In this document: positions 55,122 through 63,878 of the stretch, one piece after another
Position numbering within the stretch: the first letter of the stretch is position 1
How the letters are laid out: every line of letters begins with the position of its first letter
Source of the DNA: Acanthopleuribacter pedis
GTDB lineage: Bacteria; Acidobacteriota; Holophagae; Acanthopleuribacterales; Acanthopleuribacteraceae
DNA length: 64,000 bases
Assembly (NCBI RefSeq): GCF_017377855.1
Contig: NZ_JAFREP010000033.1
Span: forward strand, 1-64,000
Direction: 5' to 3'
Translations under genes and position numbers: made by a program
Notes under the pieces: model-generated
Told to the model about the DNA's origin: nothing
The model's database searches: none
Seen by the model: the letters and a program-made list of their open reading frames with translations, nothing else

Positions 55122-57461
55122 ATGCGATTGTTCTTTTTCCTTATGATGTGTACGTGTTTTGCGTTCACTGCTGAGAATGCTACGACCCCCGAGCGCCGGC
55201 TTGATGCCAAAGAGGCCGCCTCGTTGAGCGGTGATCTCGGCGGCGACGGTGCCGGCGATTCAGCGCACCCCGGTCTTTCTCAGGAGGGTGTCGGCGCCAT
55301 GGTTGGCGCGGCGTCCACGGTCGCGGCCGAAACCTCTGCAATCGCCCAAAAAGAACCAGCTTCCGAAGGGGACACCCAAGTGTCCGACAAAAAGAAAAAA
55401 GATAAAGCCCCGGAAGCCAGCGCGGAATTTGAATATGTGGTTGTCGGAAAATTCTTGTTTGCCGATATGATCAAGGCACTGAGAACCCCCACGCCGATTA
55501 TCGACGTTCCCCAAAGCCTTTCCATTATGACCGCCGTCCAACTTGAAGATCAGGGTTTTACCAGCATCGGCGAGATCATTAACTACACGCCCGGTGTCAA
55601 CACTTCCCAGGGCGAAGGCCACCGCGACGCGATTGTGTTTCGCGGCGTGCGCTCCACCGCCGATTTCTTCATCGACGGCGTTCGCGACGATGTCCAGTAC
55701 TACCGTCCGCTGTACAATTTGGAGCAAGTTGAGATTCTTCGCGGTCCAAACGCCCTGCTTTTCGGTCGGGGCGGAACCGGTGGTATTTTGAACCGTGTGA
55801 CCAAAAAAGGCCAAATCGGTGAGCGTTTTACCGGTTACCAATTCGGGACCGATTCTTTTGGCGAGTTGGGCGGTCAAATCGACCACAACTTCGATGGTGG
55901 CGACAACTGGGCGTTCCGTATCAACGCATTTTATGAAAGCCTCGAAAACCACCGCGACTTTTACGACGGTGACCGCATTGGTTTTAACCCCACGGTGAAG
56001 TTCCAAATCTCGCCCGAAACCACGTTGGACCTTTCTTATGAGTACGCCGACCACGAGCGTTTCATTGATCGTGGTGTACCGACCGGTGCCGACGGCCGTC
56101 CGGTTGAAGCCTTTGAAGACGTGGTCTTTGGTGACCGCGACCTCAACACCACCGAGCTGGAAGCGCATTTGATTCGTGCGCGTTTGGAGCACAAGTTCTC
56201 CGACAACTTAAAAGGTAACTTCAGCGCGTTTCACGGCGACTACGACAAGCTGTACCAAAACTTCTACGCGAGCGATTTCGATCAGGCGACAAATACGGTC
56301 GAGCTCGACGGGTATTTGGACACCACCCAGCGTCAAAACACCATTCTGTCCGGTGATTTGATTGGTGAGTTTGATTCGGGTTCCCTGCATCACACGGTGC
56401 TTTTCGGCGCGGAAATGATTGATACCGCCTCGGACCAGGATCGCTACAATTCTTACTTCGATACCTCGGCCGCGGATGTTGCCGCCGGTGTTTCCGGTGC
56501 GCGCACCGACCAAGCATGGTTCGCCGCAAACCGTCCTATCTTGTTGACCAACGGGATTGGTACCCTTTCCGACGGTCGTTCGACGACCAACGATTTTGGG
56601 GTCAACCTCAACGACGATACCCATGTTGATCTGCAGGTGTTCTCGGTTTACCTTCAGGACGAGATCAAATTCTCTGAGAAGTTCAACGCGACCATCGGCG
56701 CCCGATTCGACAGCTTCGATATCGAAGTTTTTGATGTGAAAGCCGGCGAAATGCGGACCCGCAAGGACGAAGAAATTTCGCCGCGCTTCGGGCTTGTCTA
56801 CAAACCCAAGAAAAGTGTGTCGGTTTACGGTAGTTACAGCGAGTCCTTCCTGCCGCGCAGCGGCGAGCAGTACGCCAACATCAATGGTGACAACAACCGC
56901 TTGGATCCCAACACCTTCACCAACATCGAAGCCGGCCTCAAATGGGACCTCAACAGCAACTTGAACCTGACCACCGCGGTCTTCGAGATTGAGCAAGAGT
57001 CGCCGGTGGTGTCCGATGCGGATGCGGGCACCTTGGATGTGATTGAAACCAGCGTCGAGGGTTTTGAAGCCACGCTGCAAGGTCGCTTGACGGAGCGTTG
57101 GTTTATCTCCGCCGGTTACAGCTTCTTGGATGGCGAGCAAGCCAACGGCACCTTGCGGCCGCGGGAACTGCCCGAGAACATGTTCTCGGTGTGGAACAAC
57201 GTGAATGTAACCAAGGCGTTTTCTTTCGGCCTGGGTTTGACCTACCAGGACGAGAGTTTCATCAACAACAGCAACAGCGCGGTGTTGCCCAGCTACACGC
57301 GTATTGACGCGGCGGCTTACTACAATGTGGCGAGTTGGCGCATTCAGTTGAATGTTGAGAACTTGACCGACGCGTTGTACTTCCCCAACGCGCACAGCAC
57401 GCACCAGGCCACGGTGGGTGCCCCGTTAAACGCGCGTCTCTCGTTTAAGGGACGTTTCTAA
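55122..57461 (+). CDS. TonB-dependent siderophore receptor
   Basis: 779 residues from ATG at 55122 with GAGG upstream. Signal peptide MRLFFFLMMCTCFAFTA, then an unusual Ala/Gly/Lys-rich stretch of about 90 residues before the plug. Plug motifs: VPQSLSIMTAVQLEDQG, EIINYTPGVNTSQGEGHRD, VFRGVRSTADFFIDGVRDDV and LEQVEILRGPNALLFGRGG. A 22-strand barrel ending in NARLSFKGRF with terminal Phe. Subtype resembles catecholate/ferrichrome-type receptors. Outer membrane, ExbBD-TonB driven. A Fur-like box precedes it. No siderophore synthesis gene is nearby, so it may import foreign siderophores. Confidence 0.94.
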   Translation: MRLFFFLMMCTCFAFTAENATTPERRLDAKEAASLSGDLGGDGAGDSAHPGLSQEGVGAMVGAASTVAAETSAIAQKEPASEGDTQVSDKKKKDKAPEASAEFEYVVVGKFLFADMIKALRTPTPIIDVPQSLSIMTAVQLEDQGFTSIGEIINYTPGVNTSQGEGHRDAIVFRGVRSTADFFIDGVRDDVQYYRPLYNLEQVEILRGPNALLFGRGGTGGILNRVTKKGQIGERFTGYQFGTDSFGELGGQIDHNFDGGDNWAFRINAFYESLENHRDFYDGDRIGFNPTVKFQISPETTLDLSYEYADHERFIDRGVPTGADGRPVEAFEDVVFGDRDLNTTELEAHLIRARLEHKFSDNLKGNFSAFHGDYDKLYQNFYASDFDQATNTVELDGYLDTTQRQNTILSGDLIGEFDSGSLHHTVLFGAEMIDTASDQDRYNSYFDTSAADVAAGVSGARTDQAWFAANRPILLTNGIGTLSDGRSTTNDFGVNLNDDTHVDLQVFSVYLQDEIKFSEKFNATIGARFDSFDIEVFDVKAGEMRTRKDEEISPRFGLVYKPKKSVSVYGSYSESFLPRSGEQYANINGDNNRLDPNTFTNIEAGLKWDLNSNLNLTTAVFEIEQESPVVSDADAGTLDVIETSVEGFEATLQGRLTERWFISAGYSFLDGEQANGTLRPRELPENMFSVWNNVNVTKAFSFGLGLTYQDESFINNSNSAVLPSYTRIDAAAYYNVASWRIQLNVENLTDALYFPNAHSTHQATVGAPLNARLSFKGRF

Positions 57462-57486
57462 CACCGCATCAAGCCCCATTTTTTTC

Positions 57487-57528
57487 AAAACCCGCCGCGG
57501 CCGATTCTTCGGTTGCGGCGGGTTTTTT
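57487..57528 (+). terminator. Rho-independent terminator of the TonB receptor
   Basis: AAAACCCGCCGC pairs with GCGGCGGGTTTT across a 16-nt loop, ending in a T-tract. Confidence 0.92.
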
Positions 57529-57660
57529 GGTTTTGGGCGGCGCTGCCTCTCGATAGGACGGGAAAACGGTGTCTGTCTGCTGAGGTGCCGTCAAAAAAGG
57601 TATGGGTTCACGAATGCGGGGTTAAAAAGAGGAACGGGTTCCCGGAGGTGGGGGGGGGAA

Positions 57661-57786
57661 CGGAAAGGGATCACGGATGTGGAGGGAAACGGAACGGGAT
57701 CACGGATGTGGGGGGAAACGGAACGGGATCAGGGATGTGGGACGGGAAAAAAACGGAAAGGGATCACGGATGTGGAGGGAAAAAAC
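57661..57786 (+). repeat. 29-bp imperfect tandem repeat, four units
   Basis: Units start CGGAAAGGGATCACGGATGT at 57661, 57690, 57719 and 57754; the third is extended to 35 bp by A/G insertions. A degenerate unit may precede at about 57631. Confidence 0.85.
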
Positions 57787-57803
57787 GGGGACTGTTGACG
57801 CGT

Positions 57804-58246
57804 GTCCTGTAGGGACACGCACACCGCAATGCGGGGTCCATTCTTAATTTGAATGTGAGGCGGAGCCGAACCTCCTCCAGCTATCCCAACGGGATTATCT
57901 ATGACAGCCTGGGGTAAAGGAGCGAAGCGACTGCCACCCTAGGACGCCACGATTTACCGCAAACCCAGTCCTGAAGGGACTGGCATTGGCACCTTTCCCC
58001 AACAAGACCGCTGTGGTCGGGTTATTCCTGTGGACCGCGTGTTGTTTTGCGGTGGGGCTGTGCCGGCACTTTCAGCGCCTGCCTTTCGGGAACCCCCAAG
58101 ACCCAGGGTAAGACCCTTTTTCAAAGGGCCTGACCCTGGGCTGCCATAGTTAGCCCTTTCAGGGCAGCGGGTTGTGGTTCGGCTTCGCCTCACGTTTAAA
58201 TGAAGAGGTGGTCCCTACATGGCGGTGTGCGTGTACCTTCAGCACA
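57804..58246. repeat. 443-bp non-coding element with 71-bp inverted arms
   Basis: The left arm 57804-57874, read on the minus strand, matches the right arm 58176-58246: GGTTCGGCTCCGCCTCACAT versus GGTTCGGCTTCGCCTCACGT, and both contain GCGGTGTGCGTGT. Inside are strong hairpins: CCAGTCC-TGAAG-GGACTGG (57964-57982) and CCCAGGGT...ACCCTGGG (58102-58140) with a nested CCCTTT/AAAGGG stem. No open frame and no transposase. Confidence 0.75.
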
Positions 58247-58264
58247 CGCCGGATCAAGCACCCA

Positions 58265-58590
58265 ATTGAATGGTGGTTTGGATCCGTGGACAGGGCGTCG
58301 AACGGAATCACAAGGGCCATCGGATGGTGGTTTGGATCCGCGAAAAGGGCATCGAACGGATGGACAGGGCCATCGGATGGTGGTTCGGATCCGCGAAAAG
58401 GGCATCGAACGGATGGACAGGTCCATCGGATGGTTGTTCGGATCCGCGAAAAGGGCATCGAACGGATGGACAGGTCCATCGGATGGTGGTTTGGATCCGC
58501 GAAAAGGGTATCAAACGGATGGACATGCCCATTGAACGGTGGTTTGAATCCGCGCAAAGGGTGTCGAACGGATTGACCACCCAATAGCCT
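58265..58590 (+). repeat. 53-bp tandem repeat, six units
   Basis: GGATCCG landmarks at 58281, 58335, 58388, 58441 and 58494, with a diverged sixth at 58547, give a period of 53 bp (54 for the first step). The core GATCCGCGAAAAGGGCATCG is nearly invariant in the middle units. The period is not a multiple of three, so no protein repeat is encoded. Units abut without spacers. Confidence 0.92.
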
Positions 58591-58663
58591 GTTGGATGTG
58601 ATACCCACCCGATCCAATTGCAACGAAGTGCATTTGGGCCTGCGCCTCGCTGCGTTTTCCGCC

Positions 58664-59950
58664 TTAGCGTATGCTTGGCGGCGGCATGGTGACACCGGCC
58701 CTGAAATGCGCCGGGTCCTCTGGCTCGGTGCTGTAACTCCAGCGATAGACGATGTACCCGACCGCCACAAAAAACCAGGTCGCAATTTGAGAATAGAAGT
58801 TGATAAATACCGAAATTGTGACGCAGAAGCTAATCAGCCCGGCGAAAAAAACCGTGAACAGGTTGCGGCGTTGGCGCATCGCCATGTAGATCCACATACT
58901 GACGATGCCGCACACCAAGGGGCCGAAAATCAGGCCCAAAAAACCCCAATCCTTATAAAAAGTTTCCAAGTAGGTACAAACATTTAGGTGAATCGGTACC
59001 CAGTAGAACTTGCCCACCAGTACCTCGCGTTCGAAATGGGGGACCAACAATTCCATGAAGGTGACCACCGGGGCGAAGGTGTGCTTGCCGTAGGTCCAAT
59101 CCCATTTGTCGGTGAGGAACTGCTGTAGGACGGGGAAACTTCCGGTCAGGTAGATGTAAATATCGTTGAGCGGCCCCAACTCCGGGTACCGCAAGAACTG
59201 GCGGTTATAGTCATACGCCTCTTTCACATAAAGCCTGGCGATCAGCATGAACATGCCGAGCAGGCCGAGCACGACCGAGCTGGAGGCCAAGGCGAAACGA
59301 AACGAGATGTTGACCCTTCGTTGGCTGTAGACCACCACGTAAAAGCTCCAAATCGCCATGTAGAACAGACGGGTGCGGTCCGTGGTGAAAAAGGCGGTGG
59401 CGAGCGACCAGAACAGGATGGCGATGATCCAGCGACGCGGCTTGCGGTACAGCGCCAGATACATCAACCCGAAAACGAAGTTGGCGACATTGAGCAGGTT
59501 AAAGAAACCGAGGAAGCGCACGTTGCTATGCAGTTCACGGGCGCGCTGTGGGTCGGTGAAGAAGGTGGCCAGACCGAATTGCTGGTGCAGGTGGAAAAGC
59601 TGCATGACAAAACCCAAGATGCCGACGGCGAACATGGCGAACAGGGCGGTTTCGAAACGGCTTCGATTGATGTAAGCCAGTCGCGTTTGGTTAGTTAGCC
59701 AGGCTGGGCGTTGCAATGCATAAACCGCGACCAAGGCGGAGCCACCCATAAATGCCGTGTAGGAGGCACCAATCGCGGTCCAGGCCTCGGTCCCGACCGG
59801 GTGGTAACGCACGAGGTTCAGCGAGAGGAATGCGATGGCCAGGTTCCAGAAGAAGTTGTAAATGGCCGGTGGCGTGAAAAAGTCGTCGAACAGCCATTTC
59901 GAGAGGAACAAGCCCAAAAAAGCGATGGCCATGAGGGTGACAAAGATCAT
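58664..59950 (-). CDS. Oligosaccharide repeat-unit polymerase (Wzy-like)
   Basis: 428 residues, about ten to twelve membrane helices with a large periplasmic loop (about 240-330, PLNDIYIYLTGSFPVLQQFL, KWDWTYGKHTFAPVVTFMEL), the pattern of O-antigen/exopolysaccharide Wzy polymerases. Inner membrane; it would join lipid-linked repeat units. GGAG lies upstream of the ATG. The divergent neighbour 304 bp away is a Wzz-like chain-length protein, consistent with a Wzx/Wzy-type polysaccharide system whose glycosyltransferases are not in the window. Confidence 0.82.
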   Translation of the reverse strand: MIFVTLMAIAFLGLFLSKWLFDDFFTPPAIYNFFWNLAIAFLSLNLVRYHPVGTEAWTAIGASYTAFMGGSALVAVYALQRPAWLTNQTRLAYINRSRFETALFAMFAVGILGFVMQLFHLHQQFGLATFFTDPQRARELHSNVRFLGFFNLLNVANFVFGLMYLALYRKPRRWIIAILFWSLATAFFTTDRTRLFYMAIWSFYVVVYSQRRVNISFRFALASSSVVLGLLGMFMLIARLYVKEAYDYNRQFLRYPELGPLNDIYIYLTGSFPVLQQFLTDKWDWTYGKHTFAPVVTFMELLVPHFEREVLVGKFYWVPIHLNVCTYLETFYKDWGFLGLIFGPLVCGIVSMWIYMAMRQRRNLFTVFFAGLISFCVTISVFINFYSQIATWFFVAVGYIVYRWSYSTEPEDPAHFRAGVTMPPPSIR

Positions 59951-60254
59951 TCCGAAAACTCCGAGGTGGTCGGGCGCCGTTTGTTAGCAAAAGCGGCACC
60001 AAACCTCGCCGAAAGGGGTTGGTACCGAATTTGATTTAACAAACAATGGGGTTGCCGGTGATGCGGCGCGGCCCAAGCCGCTCATTGTAACTGATCGCCG
60101 GCCCGTGATCAGTAACCTTTTGGCGCGGGGGACCTGTCGCTGTCGCCAAAGACGGTTGGAATCGCGGGGGACGCCCAATCCGATCACCAATGACCCATCA
60201 ACTTAGGTATAATCGCAAGTCTTTGCGACCTGACCGAGGAGGCTCGACGGACCC
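59951..60254. other. Divergent regulatory region between wzy-like and wzz-like genes
   Basis: 304 bp. A perfect TATAAT at 60208-60213 faces the wzz-like gene, but no good -35 is 17 bp upstream. No gene seen. Confidence 0.4.
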
Positions 60255-61142
60255 ATGAAAGAACCTGAACTCTTGTCCCTAGCGGATTTTCTGTATGTAT
60301 TGTGGAAGCGCAAGAACCAAGCATTGTTGGTTTTTGGGGTGGTTGTGGCGCTTGGGATTGCGTATTTAGCCGTCGCGAAGAAAACGTACCGCCTGAGTGG
60401 TTCGATTTATGTCGGCCGCTTTCAAACGGACCTGTTGGAAGAGGGTGAGTTTGTCGCCCAAAAGTTGCAGGACTACAGCTTTATCAAAAAAGCGTTGGAA
60501 ATGAACCAGGTTGAACTGGAGGTGTCCGCGATGAAATTGCAGCGCAACATCGACGCCCACGTCTTGAACGAGGTTCGTAAAACCAAGGATGTCGGCATTG
60601 TGTTGCTGACGGTGGAGTACCACGACCCGGAGAAGTGTCACGCGATTTTCAAAGCGCTTACCGATCAGTTGGTGCGCGAGCATGACAAGCTCAAAGACGA
60701 CGCCCTCAACGTTTTGCGCAGTATGGAACGCTTTTTTAAGGTAAACGAAAACGAGTTACAGGCCTCGATTGACGCCGACGAGGCGTTTGCCGCCGAGAAC
60801 CTGCGCACGCCTCAGGAAGGTCAGGCCTGGCCGGCGCATGTGTTGGCGCGTTACACCATTTCCGAGAAACGCGAGTTTTTGAAGCAGATTATTCAAGATC
60901 GCCACTACTTAAAGTTAGAAGGGGAGGCCGCCACCAAATCCTTTGGCACACGCCTTTCCGCCGAACCCCAGGTCCCCGACAAGCATGTCAAACCCCGCAA
61001 GGCGGTGGTGTTGGCGACGGCCGTGGTGGCCGCCGCGGTTTTGGGTGCGGTTTGGGCGTTGTTCTTGGAATTGGTCGACACCCAAATCAAACCGCGTTTC
61101 CGTGCGGCCAAGGCCCGCGTTGAGGCGCGAAACGCGGCGTAA
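60255..61142 (+). CDS. Wzz/PCP-type polysaccharide chain-length protein
   Basis: 295 residues. Two membrane helices (QALLVFGVVVALGIAYLAVA near 30-50 and AVVLATAVVAAAVLGAVWAL near 250-275) enclose a mainly helical periplasmic domain, the Wzz/PCP topology. The N-terminal LLSLADFLYVLWKRKNQALL is typical of the family. The tail is short with no tyrosine-kinase domain. GAGGAGG lies 12 nt upstream of the ATG, a long spacing. It acts with a Wzy polymerase such as the divergent neighbour to set polymer length. Confidence 0.82.
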   Translation: MKEPELLSLADFLYVLWKRKNQALLVFGVVVALGIAYLAVAKKTYRLSGSIYVGRFQTDLLEEGEFVAQKLQDYSFIKKALEMNQVELEVSAMKLQRNIDAHVLNEVRKTKDVGIVLLTVEYHDPEKCHAIFKALTDQLVREHDKLKDDALNVLRSMERFFKVNENELQASIDADEAFAAENLRTPQEGQAWPAHVLARYTISEKREFLKQIIQDRHYLKLEGEAATKSFGTRLSAEPQVPDKHVKPRKAVVLATAVVAAAVLGAVWALFLELVDTQIKPRFRAAKARVEARNAA

Positions 61143-61148
61143 CGGGCG

Positions 61149-62156
61149 TTATTGCTTGCGTACCTCGGCTTTGAGACTGCGCGTCATCAGGCGGCGCAGT
61201 CCTTCCTGGGGTTTCATACCTTCGTAAAGGATGTGGTAAACCACCTCGGTGATCGGCAGTTCGACCCCGAGTTCGTGCGCCTTGTGGCGCACCGATTTAC
61301 AGGTGTGTACGCCCTCGGCCACCATGCCCAGATCGTGGAGCACCTGTTCGAGCGGTTTACCTGAGGCCAAACCCATGCCGACCCGCAAGTTACGGCTCAG
61401 GCCGCCGGTGCAGGTGAGGATGAGGTCGCCCATGCCGGCGAGACCGGCAAAGGTTTCGCGTTCCGCGCCCAGGCGCACGCCGTAGCGTGAGATTTCGTGG
61501 AGGCCGCGCGTGATCAGACCGGCCATGGTGTTGTTGCCGAGGTCCAAGCCGCGCACCATGCCGCTGGCGATGGCGATCACGTTTTTAAGCGCGCCGCAAA
61601 TCTCAACGCCCATCACATCGTGGTTGCGGTAGAGGCGGAAGGTCGGGGTGGTCAGCGCTTCCTGCAGGGTGACCAATTCATCGGTATGGGGGCCGGCCAA
61701 AACAACGGTGGTGGGTTTGTCGTCGGCAACCTCTTTGGCAAAACTGGGGCCGCTGAGGGTGTAAGCCCGTTGGGACCATTCATCGCCCAACACATCTTCG
61801 ACGATTTCCTGGGGGAGCATGCCGGTGCCGAGCTCGATGCCCTTGGAGGTAAGGATCATGCGGTGGCGTGGGTTGAGCCAGGGTTTTATTTGCATTAAAA
61901 AGGCGCGGTAGGCCTGGAGTGGGATTGAGAGGCACAACAGGTCGTTGGTTTGGACGAGTTGTTGCAAATCGCCGACCACGGCCAAGGTCTCGGGAAACGG
62001 GACCTCCGGCAAATACTTGGTGTTGGCGCCGGCGGCGTTAAAGGCGACGACATCTTCCGGCTTGCGGGCCCAGAGCTGAACCTGATGGTCGTGGCGGGCC
62101 CAAAGAATCGCCAGGGCCGTGCCCCACGAACCGCCGCCCAAAATAGCCAATTTCAC
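61149..62156 (-). CDS. gpsA: Glycerol-3-phosphate dehydrogenase [NAD(P)+]
   Basis: 335 residues from GTG at 62156 with AGGAGG 8 nt upstream; a longer start at 62246 lacks a ribosome-binding site. It reduces dihydroxyacetone phosphate to sn-glycerol-3-phosphate for phospholipid synthesis. NAD-binding GGGSWGTALA, then LTSKGIELGTG, LSGPSFAKEVA, GALKNVIAIASGMVRGLDLG with the catalytic Lys, and AGMGDLILTCTGGLSRN. Convergent with the wzz-like gene (6 bp between stops). Confidence 0.95.
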   Translation of the reverse strand: MKLAILGGGSWGTALAILWARHDHQVQLWARKPEDVVAFNAAGANTKYLPEVPFPETLAVVGDLQQLVQTNDLLCLSIPLQAYRAFLMQIKPWLNPRHRMILTSKGIELGTGMLPQEIVEDVLGDEWSQRAYTLSGPSFAKEVADDKPTTVVLAGPHTDELVTLQEALTTPTFRLYRNHDVMGVEICGALKNVIAIASGMVRGLDLGNNTMAGLITRGLHEISRYGVRLGAERETFAGLAGMGDLILTCTGGLSRNLRVGMGLASGKPLEQVLHDLGMVAEGVHTCKSVRHKAHELGVELPITEVVYHILYEGMKPQEGLRRLMTRSLKAEVRKQ

Positions 62157-62337
62157 GTTATGTACCTCCTCGTTTCCCTCGTCCGTTTGGCGCACAAGGG
62201 CTTCTGCTGCGACCTGGAAAGCCCTGTACCCGGTATGGATCGGCATCGCGACCGCCTCCGGTACGGGCTTTCAACCAGGGTTACGGCAAGCGAAGCATGG
62301 GCGATCTTACCTAAAAATGCGGGGCGATGTTTCGGTT

Positions 62338-63273
62338 TTATTCCAGGGTAATAATGGCGTCAAATTCCTCGTTGAGAATTTGATCGTTAATAAACAAACG
62401 GCGCGGCCAGTTGGCGCGATTAAAATATTTTTTTACCGAATGGGGGTGTTGGAGGCCGATTTCCGCCGCTTGCCATTCGTTGTCTTCCAGGTCCAGGACG
62501 ATCTGGAAGGCTTGTCCGGCCAAACCTTCGATATCCGGGAAAATCGCCAAATTGCCGAGTTTGACGCGACCCATCAAGCTGTTGACCCCGACGATGACCG
62601 GGATACGGTACTGTTCCACGCGAGGAATCCAGGCTTTGGACAAGAGCTCGGGCGTTAACATGTGGGGGTCGTTAAAGAGCCAGTAGGCCTGAACCTTATT
62701 GCGTTTCAGCGCGCGCAGCCCGCTTTTGATTTCATTGACCGTTGTTTTGGTGGAAAGTTGGTGCCCGACCAGTTCCACGCCCTCGGGTTTGGCCAAGCGG
62801 CGTTCCCGTTCAAACTGGGTCGCAAGGATGGGGCGGTACAAAACGCCGACCCGCTTAATTTCGGGGGAAATGCTTCGCAAATTAATGATGCCGGTGACCG
62901 CGGGGATGTTGAAGCGAATGCCCGTTGAATTGGGGATCTTATTAATGTGTTTTTCGATCTGGACGTTGTAAAGCAGAATCGCGGGCGGAGGTGTGAAATC
63001 GGGTGGGGCCTTCTCTTCGAGCCACCAGGTATAAAGCTCGGCGGGCCAGCGATCAACCATCACAAGGACACGGGGGGGCTTGGCCATGGCTTTGGAAAAG
63101 GGTTCATGGCCTTTTTTTCGCTCAACCACCAGGGTTTCCGTGGTGAAGTGCCCGAAATCTGCTTCCAATTCGCGCTCGAAGGCGATATTGAAGGTTTCGT
63201 AAGTCGGAGATTCCGAGCGCACCACCAGAATCGTGGGTGGTTCGGCGACGAGCATAAAGAAAAGGAAGATCAA
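62338..63273 (-). CDS. Orphan ABC-type substrate-binding protein (ABC_sub_bind-like)
   Basis: 311 residues from TTG at 63273 with GAGG 5 nt upstream; longer starts run through non-coding sequence. Short hydrophobic N-terminus (MIFLFFMLVAEPPT) suggests export. Two-lobe periplasmic-binding fold: RVGVLYRPILATQFERERRL, LRALKRNKVQAYWLFNDPHM, RIPVIVGVNSLMGRVKLGNL and KKYFNRANWPRRLFINDQIL match the pattern of TrpX/ABC_sub_bind proteins. No permease or ATPase gene is adjacent. It may sense rather than transport. Ligand unknown. Confidence 0.72.
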   Translation of the reverse strand: MIFLFFMLVAEPPTILVVRSESPTYETFNIAFERELEADFGHFTTETLVVERKKGHEPFSKAMAKPPRVLVMVDRWPAELYTWWLEEKAPPDFTPPPAILLYNVQIEKHINKIPNSTGIRFNIPAVTGIINLRSISPEIKRVGVLYRPILATQFERERRLAKPEGVELVGHQLSTKTTVNEIKSGLRALKRNKVQAYWLFNDPHMLTPELLSKAWIPRVEQYRIPVIVGVNSLMGRVKLGNLAIFPDIEGLAGQAFQIVLDLEDNEWQAAEIGLQHPHSVKKYFNRANWPRRLFINDQILNEEFDAIITLE

Positions 63274-63878
63274 GGTGACCTCGTCGCAACAATCGATGGA
63301 TGATGGGGAAAGGTGCCCGCACACGTCGGGTGGAAGCCGGGGTTGAAAGGGCGCTGGAAGACAACGCGAATGGGTTGGGTTTGTTGCCGCCGGTCGGATG
63401 TCACCGCGCGAAAACAACGAGGGGATGAGGGGAAAAGGTGATTATTTCCAGGACGAACCGGGATGCAAGCCGTTGATTGGGGCATAAGGTGGTAACCGCT
63501 CTTTGGGTGAAGGCGGTCCGCACACCCATCAACGAGACGGCTGCGAAAGGGGGTAGAGGTATTCTTTTTGGGTGGTGTTTGCTTAAATGTGAACGGTTGC
63601 ATAGGTATCAGAGATGCTGGTGAGATTGAAAACCCTGTCGACGAATGGATGGGGCCGGGTCCCTGGTTTAGGCCTGAATGGATCCACGACTGTTCGAAGC
63701 GGGCCCAGCCGGCGGATAATCCGATCAGGCGGAAAACGTGATTGCCCACCTGAAAAGCCTTTCCGAAAATTAAGCGAAGGAAGTGGGTTGTTTGACGTAG
63801 AAGGACCTGATAATGCTTTTGTACCATGATCATGCTAATCCTGTCAGGGATTAATATGACTGATAATTCTTGGAGGGA
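63274..63878. other. Intergenic region, no gene recognised
   Basis: About 600 bp upstream of the binding-protein gene. Frames present are low-quality and lack ribosome-binding sites. Confidence 0.4.

Larger units (their letters stand above)
57529..58663. other. Non-coding repeat block
   Basis: About 1.1 kb with no supported gene. It is built from three distinct repeat structures annotated separately: 29-bp tandem units, a 443-bp inverted-arm element, and 53-bp tandem units. Confidence 0.8.

Noticed and set aside
57513..57812. 99-codon frame over the 29-bp repeats
   Set aside because: Its coding content (repeating NGITDVGG/ERDHGCGG) only reflects the DNA repeat, and it starts inside the terminator loop of the TonB receptor gene.
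58265..58590. CRISPR array
   Set aside because: Units are 53 bp and abut directly with no unique spacers; no cas gene in the window. The 29-bp array at 57661 was rejected for the same reason.
58172..58787. Several frames over the 53-bp repeats on both strands
   Set aside because: The repeat length is not divisible by three, so all frames show the same peptides in rotation. No start signals.
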